Shown here: piece after piece, positions 23,482 to 30,286 of the stretch
Layout: each line of letters starts with the position of its first letter
Numbering within the stretch: position 1 is the first letter of the stretch
Assembly: GCF_014645795.1 (NCBI RefSeq)
Contig: NZ_BMMK01000022.1
Coordinates: forward strand, 1 to 33,235
Direction of reading: 5' to 3'
Length of the DNA stretch: 33,235 bases
Source of the DNA: Longimycelium tulufanense
GTDB lineage: Bacteria; Actinomycetota; Actinomycetes; Mycobacteriales; Pseudonocardiaceae
The notes under the pieces: model-generated
Databases searched by the model: none
Told to the model about the DNA's origin: nothing
The model's input: only the letters and a program-made list of their open reading frames with translations
Program-made: the position numbers and the translations under genes

Positions 23482-24324
23482 GTGACGAGCTTCATCACCC
23501 CGACCCTAAGCCTGCTCAACGAGATCGAACCCGAGGCGGGCGACGTGGTGCCGCCCTCCCGGCGGGATCCCGTCACCATGTTCTTCCCGGACTGGGACTA
23601 CCTGGCCTCTCCGGCTGCCTCCACCAAGGCGGTAGTCGCCGGCCTCACCCTCTCTTTCATTGAGGTGCCGGAACGCCTGTGGGGCCGCATCATCCAGACC
23701 CACTGCCCCCAAACCCACCAGGCACTCACCGAGCACGGGCTGAGCATCGAGACCCTGCTGGCCGGCCACGCCCCCGCCCCCGTCTTCGAGATCATCGCCG
23801 GGGCGATCAACACCGAACTCGGTGGCTACCAGGTGCTGGCCGGCCCCGACGCCGCGGCCATGACCCCCACCGTGATCGCTGAACTCGGTGCTGTCCCCAC
23901 CGTTGCCGACCCCTGCGACGCCAAGACCGCACCTGCCCCGCCCACCCTCTCGATTCCGGCGGGGCACCAGTCCCGAGAACGCACACTGGTCAGCGAGTGT
24001 GAGGTATGCGGAGCCGAGTTCCCCGGAGTGCGCCGCTACTGCTCCAGTATCTGCGCCGCCAGTGAGAACATCCGTTACGACCCCTGGCGCTGCGCCTGCT
24101 GTCTCCGGGCGCTCGAGGACCGGCCTGACCCGACGAAGTACGCAGAGGGCGACCCCAGGGTGATCCGGGAGCACCTGTGCCAGCCGTGCACGTGGATCTT
24201 GACCCAGCGCAGGGTCATGGCTTCTCCCTGGCCGAGGCCACCGACACGTTCGACCTGTTCTCTCCCGCCGGTGCGGCCGAGATCACTGTGGAGCACGTTG
24301 CGAGGGTGGACGTGGTCGATGTGA
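23482..24324 (+). CDS. Zinc-finger-containing hypothetical protein, 3' end off-frame
   Basis: GTG 23482 with ACAGGAGAACCGCA upstream. The N-terminal half is alpha/beta with LASPAASTKAVVAGLTLSFI. At residues ~173-191 is CEVCGAEFPGVRRYCSSIC, a treble-clef-like zinc site, and at ~204-236 a second cysteine set (CACC...CQPC). The last ~35 residues after CTWILTQ (SPWPRPPTRSTCSLPPVRPR) look off-frame. The signal continues in the frame of the 24177 ORF. Either the two genes overlap by 148 bases, or a shift near 24190-24215 breaks one longer zinc-binding protein. Confidence 0.55.
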   Translation: MTSFITPTLSLLNEIEPEAGDVVPPSRRDPVTMFFPDWDYLASPAASTKAVVAGLTLSFIEVPERLWGRIIQTHCPQTHQALTEHGLSIETLLAGHAPAPVFEIIAGAINTELGGYQVLAGPDAAAMTPTVIAELGAVPTVADPCDAKTAPAPPTLSIPAGHQSRERTLVSECEVCGAEFPGVRRYCSSICAASENIRYDPWRCACCLRALEDRPDPTKYAEGDPRVIREHLCQPCTWILTQRRVMASPWPRPPTRSTCSLPPVRPRSLWSTLRGWTWSM

Positions 24325-24563
24325 TCCACGGTCGCAGCACGCGCGGGTACCGGGTGATCGTGCGCAGCAGCCAGCCGGGCCGACCCGCGAGGTTCGCGGT
24401 GTTCGAGCGCACCGACTACCGCCGGTTGTGCTGGGTGCAGGTCACGCCGCCCCTCTCGGCTGCCGCGCTGTCCGACTGGCCGTCCCGCCGCACTGCCCTG
24501 ACCCAGGTCGCCGACCACACCGTGATCGCGTTCCTGGACCAGCACATCGAATCGATGACCTGA
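24177..24563 (+). CDS. Hypothetical protein (128 aa), overlapping previous gene
   Basis: GTG 24177 has GGGAG upstream and the protein is coding-like throughout (QGHGFSLAEATDTFDLFSPA, then AAEITVEHVARVDVVDVIHG). It overlaps the preceding ORF by 148 bases, which is unusual, so it may be the displaced C-terminus of that gene. The C-terminus is helical (LTQVADHTVIAFLDQHIESM). No family known. Confidence 0.5.
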   Translation: MPAVHVDLDPAQGHGFSLAEATDTFDLFSPAGAAEITVEHVARVDVVDVIHGRSTRGYRVIVRSSQPGRPARFAVFERTDYRRLCWVQVTPPLSAAALSDWPSRRTALTQVADHTVIAFLDQHIESMT

Positions 24564-24636
24564 CCGCCCTACCACCACACCGACTAAGTGGGCGTCGCCG
24601 GCATCCCCAACACGCCCCACCCCAGAGAAGGAGGTC

Positions 24637-24864
24637 ATGACCGAGATGACCACACCCACCGACGACCCATTGGTCTACGACCGGCTGGCGACCTTCATCC
24701 ACGTGTTCGGTGATCCCCTGCTCGCCCGCCACGTCTCCAGCTACCTCAACTGCACCGAGACCAACGTCCTGGTCGGCCTGCTGGATGCCAGCGGCGACGA
24801 CCTCGGCGCCCAACGGTGGCTGCAGGCCCACAAAACCGACTGCGACGAACCCGAACGGCACTGA
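24637..24864 (+). CDS. Small hypothetical protein (75 aa)
   Basis: ATG 24637 directly follows AGAAGGAGGTC, an excellent ribosome site, and the protein reads DDPLVYDRLATFIHVFGDPL then LARHVSSYLNCTETNVLVGL. It is a compact helical protein with an acidic C-terminus (DCDEPERH). Function unknown. After it, 24865-25117 holds no supported gene beyond a 19-residue open frame at 24917. Confidence 0.65.
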   Translation: MTEMTTPTDDPLVYDRLATFIHVFGDPLLARHVSSYLNCTETNVLVGLLDASGDDLGAQRWLQAHKTDCDEPERH

Positions 24865-25117
24865 CCGATTACCCCCACTGCGCGGTTACGCACCACCGGA
24901 CCGACGACAACTCTCCATGTCCACTGAGGACTGTGCGGTGGCAGTCGCATCGGAATGCTCGATGCAGCCCACGTGATCGCGACGCGGCCGAACCCCGCCT
25001 CTCCCCCTGCGTCACGACGGCGCTGACCGGGAGGACACCCGGTAGCTGGACCCATCCCGGTGAAGAACCAGGCCACCACCCTCGCTGGCGCCCCTGATCC
25101 CGCCCCGATGATGCCCG

Positions 25118-25254
25118 CCCCGGCCGTGGTGGGGCGGGCGCATGCTGCGACGCTCCCCGCCCCCGACGCCGAGGCGGGTGCACCCCACCGAGACCGGGGT
25201 GGGGCCGCGTACGGGCATCGACCAAACCCCGTTCGACACAGCGAAAACCGAGTG
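25118..25254 (+). repeat. Family A copy 4 (core hairpin deleted), with AAACCGAGTG box
   Basis: Arms CCCCGG (25118-25123) and GGTGGGG (25128-25134) pair with 25183-25189 and 25194-25199, with an internal loop. The core lacks the GTCAAGCC/GGCTTGAC hairpin but keeps the flanks CATGCTGCG and CGCTCCCCG, joined directly by A. GACCAAACCCCG follows at about 25219 and AAACCGAGTG at 25245-25254, 7 bases before GTG 25262. A precise loss of ~40 bases distinguishes it from the other copies. Confidence 0.65.
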
Positions 25255-25261
25255 ACAGCTG

Positions 25262-25447
25262 GTGATGGAGTCCCTCGACGAGGTGATCCAGACCGCCACC
25301 ATCGGCGAGCTGGAGTGTGATTGCCCGTTCGACCGCGACGGCACCCACCCGGTCGGTGCGTGGATGACCTGTTCCACCCACCGTGCCGCGGCGCGGGTGG
25401 TGCACGCCAACACGGTCCTGCGTGCCGAGGCACTGCTAGCCGTCTGA
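25262..25447 (+). CDS. Small hypothetical protein with CDC/Cys motif
   Basis: GTG 25262 and ATG 25265 are alternatives; the box AAACCGAGTG ends 7 bases upstream. The protein contains TIGELECDCPFDRDGTHPVG then CSTHRAAARVVHANTVLRAE, with Cys and His residues suited to a small zinc site. It is 61 residues and ends at 25447. No family recognised. Confidence 0.6.
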   Translation: MMESLDEVIQTATIGELECDCPFDRDGTHPVGAWMTCSTHRAAARVVHANTVLRAEALLAV

Positions 25448-25465
25448 TCACCAGATCCGTTGGGA

Positions 25466-25495
25466 GCGGGCCGGAGCCGGTGGGCCCCGGCCCGC
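25466..25495 (+). terminator. 9-bp hairpin after the 25262 gene
   Basis: GCGGGCCGG (25466-25474) pairs with CCGGCCCGC (25487-25495), 19 bases after the stop. A private intergenic hairpin; termination plausible. Confidence 0.5.
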
Positions 25496-25570
25496 GCACC
25501 CCGATGGCTTGTGGCCGCCCACCACACGACGTCCGTCGACCACCCACCACGAATCACCCTGGAGGATCAC

Positions 25571-25969
25571 ATGTCGATCGCCCCGACACACCCGAACGAG
25601 GCCATCGTGCTGTGTGAGATCGCCATGTCGATCCACACCGGACCTGCCGAGCGGTACTGGTCACCGCAGCGCATCCGGTCACTGTTCCGCGCCGTGCTGA
25701 TCGCCCAGCGTGCGGCCGCGGCCCACGCCTACGGCGATGAGCTGGACGTCCGAGAAATCCCCGACTTCAACGACGTCGGCCCGGACACCGCGATCCTCGC
25801 CCGGGCCAACGCCTACGTCGGCCAACTCCACCGCGGACTCCGGCTCATGACCTCCAACATCGTCGACAAGCAGGGCAACACCTGGCTCCCGGACCGGTAT
25901 CGGTCCGAACTGGCCGCCCTGCAACTGGCCACCGCCGAACGTGCCGCCGGATACCTGCTCACCACCTGA
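25571..25969 (+). CDS. Hypothetical protein (132 aa)
   Basis: ATG 25571 follows TGGAGGATCAC. The N-terminus includes VLCEIAMSIHTGPAERYWSP and the middle is helical (SLFRAVLIAQRAAAAHAYGD, then ARANAYVGQLHRGLRLMTSN). The C-terminus is helical (ELAALQLATAERAAGYLLTT). No catalytic motif, no membrane segment. Sits within the plus-strand array. Function unknown. Confidence 0.65.
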   Translation: MSIAPTHPNEAIVLCEIAMSIHTGPAERYWSPQRIRSLFRAVLIAQRAAAAHAYGDELDVREIPDFNDVGPDTAILARANAYVGQLHRGLRLMTSNIVDKQGNTWLPDRYRSELAALQLATAERAAGYLLTT

Positions 25970-26109
25970 CCCCCTCCCCCAGCGGGCCCCGGCCGTCCAC
26001 GCCCGGGGGCGTGGCGCGCCGCCCCCGCCACCGTTCCTCCCCTGCCGGGTGGTGACGCCCGTGACGCTTCACGGCCACGACATTCCCCCACCATCGAAGG
26101 GACAACACG

Positions 26110-26535
26110 ATGAGAAACCACCTGATTGTCGGCGGTGACCCGACGCAGCGCGCCGAAACGGCTCTGGAGCTGGTGGCCGCCGGCGCCGACGCGGTCATGG
26201 TGTGGTCAGCAGGCCCGGTCGGCCACACCACCGTTCACCCGCTGGCCGTCCTGGCCGACTGGTCGTCGTTCGGGGCCGACGAGGCCTTGATCGCGATGCT
26301 GGCAGCGACGCGTCGCATTGTGGATGCCCGCTACGACGACACCGCCGGTAAGGCCGGGCCCCTGTGGGTGCTGCTGATCGACCCCGCTCTCGGTGACGAC
26401 CCGACCTCGATCGACGATCTGGAGACGGTGACCGCTGACGGTCCGCAGGTGGCCGTCGGAGCCATCGTCACCACCAACTCGGCCTCGGACCTGCCGGAGG
26501 GCATCCGGGAGACGTTCACCATCCACCACCTCTGA
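26110..26535 (+). CDS. FtsK/VirD4-fold-like protein with a degenerate P-loop
   Basis: A 141-residue protein, ATG 26110 with GAAGGGACAACACG upstream. The opening HLIVGGDPTQRAETALELVA sits where FtsK/VirD4-type ATPases have hxVGGxxGsGKS. Further on come WAG-like VWSAGPVGH and a Walker-B-like PLWVLLIDPALG. The Lys and Ser/Thr of Walker A are absent, so nucleotide hydrolysis is unlikely. It may be a regulatory or dead relative of a DNA translocase, or the resemblance may be coincidental. The 11-bp hairpin at its 3' end suggests its own transcript end. Confidence 0.55.
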   Translation: MRNHLIVGGDPTQRAETALELVAAGADAVMVWSAGPVGHTTVHPLAVLADWSSFGADEALIAMLAATRRIVDARYDDTAGKAGPLWVLLIDPALGDDPTSIDDLETVTADGPQVAVGAIVTTNSASDLPEGIRETFTIHHL

Positions 26536-26564
26536 CCGGCATTCCCCCGGGGCGAATGCCGGTC
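26534..26564 (+). terminator. 11-bp hairpin at the end of the 26110 gene
   Basis: GACCGGCATTC (26534-26544) pairs with GAATGCCGGTC (26554-26564), overlapping the stop codon at 26533-26535. Confidence 0.6.
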
Positions 26565-26640
26565 CGGCCACCGCGTCAGCCCCCTTCTCGCCCGCCGCGG
26601 GCCAAGGCATCGCACTGTCCCGCGGCCGCCGACGGTCACC

Positions 26641-26665
26641 GCGGGCCGGGCCATGCCCGGCCCGC
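26641..26665 (+). terminator. 11-bp hairpin in the 26536-26709 gap
   Basis: GCGGGCCGGGC (26641-26651) pairs perfectly with GCCCGGCCCGC (26655-26665) with only CAT between. It lies 45 bases before ATG 26710, downstream of the first hairpin, so it may be a leader element rather than a terminator. Confidence 0.5.
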
Positions 26666-26709
26666 CCTGTCGTGTGCACATCAACCTCCTTGTTGGAGGG
26701 AGGAATCTC

Positions 26710-27102
26710 ATGTCTCAACCGAGCGGGCGCGTCCGCGTCTACCACAACCTCAGTCCTGCGGCGATGGTGTTCGGTTACGGCCGCACCGATCGCTGTGTGC
26801 TCGTCTACGCCTACGACGAGCCGATCCCCACCCCGGCACCGTCGGACCTGGACCGGCTGGAGCGGATCTTCGAGCTGTTCAACGTCGGCAAGGATCCCGA
26901 GTTCGGCACGCCGGATCGTCGTGCAGTCGACTACCGCGCCCGCGGCAATCGGTCGCTGTCGGTGGGTGACGTGGTCGCCCTCGACGACCGTGTCTACGCC
27001 TGCGCCGCCACGGGCTGGGTCGCCATCGCGCCGCCGCCGGTGGAGGGGCGGTCCCGACCTGGCACCACCCCGTTCACTGAGCCAGCCGCCACGGACCGGT
27101 GA
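26710..27102 (+). CDS. Hypothetical protein (130 aa)
   Basis: ATG 26710 is preceded by GGAGGGAGGAATCTC, the strongest ribosome site in the array. The N-terminus forms strands (RVRVYHNLSPAAMVFGYGRT, then VLVYAYDEPIPTPAPSDLDR), the middle is helical, and the C-terminus has another beta-rich part (SLSVGDVVALDDRVYACAAT). Stop overlaps the next GTG (GTGA), indicating coupled translation. No family recognised. Confidence 0.7.
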   Translation: MSQPSGRVRVYHNLSPAAMVFGYGRTDRCVLVYAYDEPIPTPAPSDLDRLERIFELFNVGKDPEFGTPDRRAVDYRARGNRSLSVGDVVALDDRVYACAATGWVAIAPPPVEGRSRPGTTPFTEPAATDR

Positions 27103-27365
27103 CTATGAGGCGCACCCGCGCCGACGTCGTGGTCCACCATCGGCTGCGGCGCGTGGGCGGCCGCACCGAGCGGTGGCTGATCCGTGTGGCCGGCCGTCGC
27201 TCTGGCATCTCGGCGACCCGTCGCCCTGACGGTGGCCGGGAAACGATGGCCTACCGCAGCGACGCCCGGGGCCGCATCCGTGGCTGGCTCGGCTTCAGGG
27301 TCGAGGGCTGGGACCACGAAGCCGGCATCACGGTGCTGCTGGCCGAACTCAATCAGCAGCACTGA
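27099..27365 (+). CDS. Small basic hypothetical protein (88 aa)
   Basis: GTG 27099 overlaps the previous stop; ATG 27105 is an alternative start. The protein is rich in arginine with beta strands (TERWLIRVAGRRSGISATRR, then RGWLGFRVEGWDHEAGITVL), so it may bind nucleic acid. A small SH3-like or basic-sandwich fold is inferred. It ends at the hairpin-plus-T6 terminator at 27364-27393. Function unknown. Confidence 0.6.
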   Translation: MTMRRTRADVVVHHRLRRVGGRTERWLIRVAGRRSGISATRRPDGGRETMAYRSDARGRIRGWLGFRVEGWDHEAGITVLLAELNQQH

Positions 27366-27393
27366 CCCGAGCGGCGGGCTCGGTCCCTTTTTT
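27364..27393 (+). terminator. Rho-independent terminator with T-run
   Basis: GACCCGAGC (left arm) pairs with GCTCGGTC across GGCGG, followed by CC and TTTTTT (27388-27393). This is the only classical T-tract terminator noticed in the array. Confidence 0.65.
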
Positions 27394-27450
27394 CTCAAGG
27401 TCGGGTCCGCCGCGACTGCCGTCATTTTCGCATCTGTGAAGGAGAATCCC

Positions 27451-27948
27451 ATGTCGAGCATTGTTCGGGCCGGCGGGCGTGGCCCGCGCATGTTCAGCCT
27501 CGACGACTACCGCCGCTGCTATGTCCTGTACGAGGACGTGCGCTGCAACATCCCCCGTTGGGGCAGCCTGGGCGAGCCCGGCGCGTGGAACTGGGCCCGT
27601 GGCCTGTTGGTCGAGCTGGTGCGCCGCCGCGGCGGCACTCCCCTGGCCCTGCACTACCGCGAGTTGGAAACCAGCGGGCCCCTGCGCCTGCCGGCCGGTC
27701 TGGAGGTCACCGCGGAGTTCCGCGACGCCGACGGGATGAGGGTCACCGTCACGTCCCACCGCGAGGGCGTCTTCGCTGTCGGAGGCGAGTTCTGGCGGCT
27801 CACCGTGGATGACCAAACCCCGGACGAGGGCACCGGCACCTATCCACCATCGCTGCCCGTCATCGCTTACCTGGTGCACCAGCACCTGAATCGCCGCCGG
27901 CAGCCCGGCCCGGTCCACGACCAGACCACCCCCGTGAAACACGCGTGA
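27451..27948 (+). CDS. Hypothetical protein (165 aa)
   Basis: ATG 27451 with GAAGGAGAATCCC upstream. The protein is a mixed alpha/beta fold (LDDYRRCYVLYEDVRCNIPR, then GEPGAWNWARGLLVELVRRR, then RVTVTSHREGVFAVGGEFWR). The C-terminus is helical then Pro/Lys-rich (NRRRQPGPVHDQTTPVK). No catalytic signature. It sits between a T-tract terminator and the primase gene. No family recognised; the TRYP-like Trp pattern may indicate a nucleic-acid-binding role but this is speculative. Confidence 0.6.
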   Translation: MSSIVRAGGRGPRMFSLDDYRRCYVLYEDVRCNIPRWGSLGEPGAWNWARGLLVELVRRRGGTPLALHYRELETSGPLRLPAGLEVTAEFRDADGMRVTVTSHREGVFAVGGEFWRLTVDDQTPDEGTGTYPPSLPVIAYLVHQHLNRRRQPGPVHDQTTPVKHA

Positions 27949-27991
27949 CCAGCGCATCAGCAGCGTTACGCTCGAACGAAGGAGCCGATCC

Positions 27992-28912
27992 ATGAGCCTG
28001 CCGGCCACCAAGACACCACCGGCCACGCGTGAGAGTCCACGGCCGCGCCTGATGCGCGTCGCGCTGGCCACCGCCCGCGCCGGGCACTTCGTGGTCCCGC
28101 TGTGGCCGCGGTCGAAGAAACCAGCGGTCAGCGACTGGGAAGCGGTCGCCACCCGGGACCCGGAGGTGATCCGCTCATGGTGGCAGCAGCTTCCCTACAA
28201 CGTTGGGATCGCCTGCGGGCCCTCGCGTCTACTGGTAATCGACCTCGACGACGGTCACGGCCAGGACCCCCCACCGGAGTGGGCCGAGGCCCGCCACGGC
28301 CGCGACGTGCTGGCCCGGCTCGCCGAAGCGAACGGGCAGCCATATCCGGGCCCCACCTACACCGTCCGATCCCCCACCGGCGGGCTGCATCTGTATTTTC
28401 GGGCACCCGACCAGCCACCGCTGCGCAGCACGCAGGGACGGCTGGGGTGGCGGATCGATACCCGCGGCGCCGGCGGCTGCATCGTCGCCGCCGGCTCGGT
28501 GCGCGCCGAGGGCTCCTACCGGGCACAGAACCGGGCGCCTATCGCACCGTTGCCGGACTGGTTGGTCGCCCGGCTCACCCCGCCCCCACCGCTGGACCCG
28601 ACGCCGGTCGCGCTGGACCTGCCACCTGACCGCGCCGGCCGATACCTCGAGGCGCTTATCGACCACGAGATCGCCGCCGTGCGCACCGCCCCGACCGGCC
28701 AGCGGCACCACACACTGCTGCGGGCCGCCATCGCGTTCGGCAGGCTGGTAGCCGGCGGCGAGCTCACCGACGGCGAGGCCCGCACCGCGCTGCGCCACGC
28801 GGCCGCGGTACATACCGGAGTCGACGACTGGACTGCCAGCGAAGCCGAACGCACCATCACCGACGGCCTGCGCTATGGCGCCCTGCGGCCCCGCCACATC
28901 AACGACCACTGA
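27992..28912 (+). CDS. Bifunctional DNA primase/polymerase (Prim-Pol)
   Basis: A 306-residue protein, ATG 27992 with GAAGGAGCC upstream. The N-terminal ~200 residues match the Prim-Pol domain (PF09250): PLWPRSKKPAVSDW near residue 36, then CGPSRLLVIDLDDGHG with the metal-binding DLD at 84-86, then SPTGGLHLYFR at 127-137. No helicase domain follows, and the C-terminus is helical. Such stand-alone Prim-Pol proteins prime replication on plasmids and integrative elements, with a helicase or initiator supplied elsewhere. Here no initiator gene is seen. The SSB gene downstream fits a replication or recombination unit. Confidence 0.9.
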   Translation: MSLPATKTPPATRESPRPRLMRVALATARAGHFVVPLWPRSKKPAVSDWEAVATRDPEVIRSWWQQLPYNVGIACGPSRLLVIDLDDGHGQDPPPEWAEARHGRDVLARLAEANGQPYPGPTYTVRSPTGGLHLYFRAPDQPPLRSTQGRLGWRIDTRGAGGCIVAAGSVRAEGSYRAQNRAPIAPLPDWLVARLTPPPPLDPTPVALDLPPDRAGRYLEALIDHEIAAVRTAPTGQRHHTLLRAAIAFGRLVAGGELTDGEARTALRHAAAVHTGVDDWTASEAERTITDGLRYGALRPRHINDH

Positions 28913-28933
28913 GCGCACGACCCCACCCCCCTG

Positions 28934-29041
28934 GTGCTGTGCACGCCCTGCGCCCGCACCTACACCGTCGACGACACCCAACCCGTGCTGGGCCGCCGCC
29001 GCACCACCACATGGCTCACCCGCCACTACCAGACCCCTTGA
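28934..29041 (+). CDS. 35-residue CxxC protein, in frame after the primase stop
   Basis: The frame from GTG 28934 encodes LCTPCARTYTVDDTQPVLG then RRRTTTWLTRHYQTP, with a CxxC pair near the start. It is in frame with the primase, separated only by the TGA at 28910-28912, so it could be a small zinc protein or a relic of the primase C-terminus. No good ribosome site is visible. Evidence is limited to codon pattern and the CxxC. Confidence 0.4.
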   Translation: MLCTPCARTYTVDDTQPVLGRRRTTTWLTRHYQTP

Positions 29042-29133
29042 CCGCACCCCGACCCGCCACCAGGAACGTGATGTCGACAGCGCGAGGACATCGCAACCGG
29101 GACACGGGGACTGGGGCAAGTAAGGAGTGCGGC

Positions 29134-29324
29134 CAGGGTGGGTCCGTGACCGGGACTGCCGACCCGCTCCCGAGGAGATCAGGCCGCGGCAGGGTCCGCG
29201 TCGAGGAACCCGGCCCAGCCACCGGGGTGAGACACGCCTCGCTGCGCTCGGTCGCCTGACGGCGATCCCACCCCGCCGGCCGACCCGGAACCCCGCCGCC
29301 CCGTGCGGGCCCTGCCCCACCCTG
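29134..29324. repeat. Structured intergenic repeat, family B copy 2
   Basis: Nested arms: CAGGGTGGG (29134-29142) with CCCACCCTG (29316-29324), GGCAGGG (29188-29194) with CCCTGCC (29310-29316), and CGGGGTG (29223-29229) with CACCCCG (29269-29275). The core 29226-29256 is identical over 31 nt to 9552-9582 and GGCGATCCCACC follows in both. The arms differ from copy 1, yet pair. It lies in the 401-base gap between the CxxC gene and ssb. Hairpin CACCCGGT/ACCGGGTG also occurs near 29367. Confidence 0.75.
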
Positions 29325-29442
29325 ATGACGGGGCCGCAGATCGACAGCCCCTCGGGCACGGACCCACCCGGTCACACCGGGTGGGAGCCCGCACCGGGCA
29401 GTCGAGACATCGATCCGCAATCGGCGAAGGAGCGCCCCTGTC

Positions 29443-29892
29443 ATGGCTGGAGAAACCGTCATCACCCTCGTCGGCAACCTGACCGCGGACCCAGAGCTGA
29501 GGTACCTGCCCACTGGGGTAGCCGTCACGACCTTCACCGTCGCCAACAACCCCCGCACCTATGACCGCCAGGCCGGCCAGTGGCGCGACGCCACCCCATT
29601 GTTCCTGCGCTGCAGCCTCTGGCGGCAGGCCGCGGAGAACCTGGCCGAGAGCACCCTCACCAAGGGAACGCGGGTGATCGTACAGGGCCGCCTTCGGCAG
29701 CGGTCATTCGAGACCAGCGAAGGCGAGAAGCGCACCGTCTACGAGCTGGAGGTCGACGAGATCGGCCCGTCGCTGCGGTGTGCGACCGCCACGGTCACCA
29801 AGGTCACGCGCAGCCACAGCGGCGAACCGCCCGCCGACGACCCCTGGGCCAACGCCGGCTACACCGGCGACGGTGAGCAGCCGCCGTTCTGA
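29443..29892 (+). CDS. ssb: Single-stranded DNA-binding protein
   Basis: A 149-residue protein, ATG 29443 preceded by GAAGGAGCGCC. The OB-fold is clear ([20 protein letters not shown], later [20 protein letters not shown], then [20 protein letters not shown]), and the C-terminus ends in the acidic tip DGEQPPF that recruits partner proteins. It binds single-stranded DNA during replication or recombination and probably works with the Prim-Pol and Sak4-like ATPase of the same strand. Shorter than a typical chromosomal SSB C-terminus, consistent with a plasmid copy. Confidence 0.93.
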   Translation: MAGETVITLVGNLTADPELRYLPTGVAVTTFTVANNPRTYDRQAGQWRDATPLFLRCSLWRQAAENLAESTLTKGTRVIVQGRLRQRSFETSEGEKRTVYELEVDEIGPSLRCATATVTKVTRSHSGEPPADDPWANAGYTGDGEQPPF

Positions 29893-29908
29893 CCTTCTGC
29901 TGCACCAC

Positions 29909-29945
29909 GCCTGGCGGGCCAACCATATCCCTCGGCCCGCCAGGC
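29909..29945 (+). terminator. 12-bp hairpin after ssb
   Basis: GCCTGGCGGGCC (29909-29920) pairs perfectly with GGCCCGCCAGGC (29934-29945), 17 bases after the ssb stop. No T-tract. Confidence 0.65.
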
Positions 29946-30045
29946 GCGCCTCGCCCTGCCCTCCCACCGAACAGAACCTGACCGTGATCACCATCAACGG
30001 GCCCCACCGTGTGGGCTTTCCGGCCCAGGACGCCAAGGGTGCCCC

Positions 30046-30180
30046 GTGAGCGAGATCGACGTCATTGAGAAATTCGACGGCCACCAGCAGTATTTGGAAA
30101 CACATAGAAACGGGTACTGCGGGCTAGGTGGTACCGGGGTCGCGTGCCCGGTCGGTCTCGGCCTTGAAGAGGGCTCCTGA
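30046..30180 (+). CDS. Possible 44-residue protein at the end of the array
   Basis: GTG 30046 overlaps the stop of a 21-residue open frame (29984-30049, [20 protein letters not shown]). The product reads [20 protein letters not shown] then [20 protein letters not shown]. Base composition here is lower in GC than upstream. The double start/stop overlap is the only structural support. It may be the truncated end of an element gene at a junction. Confidence 0.35.
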   Translation: MSEIDVIEKFDGHQQYLETHRNGYCGLGGTGVACPVGLGLEEGS

Positions 30181-30205
30181 CCAGCTGAAATGATCCGGCA
30201 TGTGC

Positions 30206-30237
30206 GGTGTCCTGCCCGTGGCGAGAGGCAGGACACC
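30206..30237. terminator. 11-bp hairpin between the array and the RibD operon
   Basis: GGTGTCCTGCC (30206-30216) pairs perfectly with GGCAGGACACC (30227-30237). It sits between convergent transcription units, where a bidirectional terminator is expected. Confidence 0.65.
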
Positions 30238-30286
30238 CTGTCGACTGTGATAAGTGTCGCATATTCGTGGAGTTGCTCAGGGTCGA

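Noticed and set aside
13320-25260. CRISPR array from the recurrent GTCAAGCC motifs
   Set aside because: Copies are 2-6 kb apart with no uniform spacers and sit singly upstream of genes; no cas genes are present.
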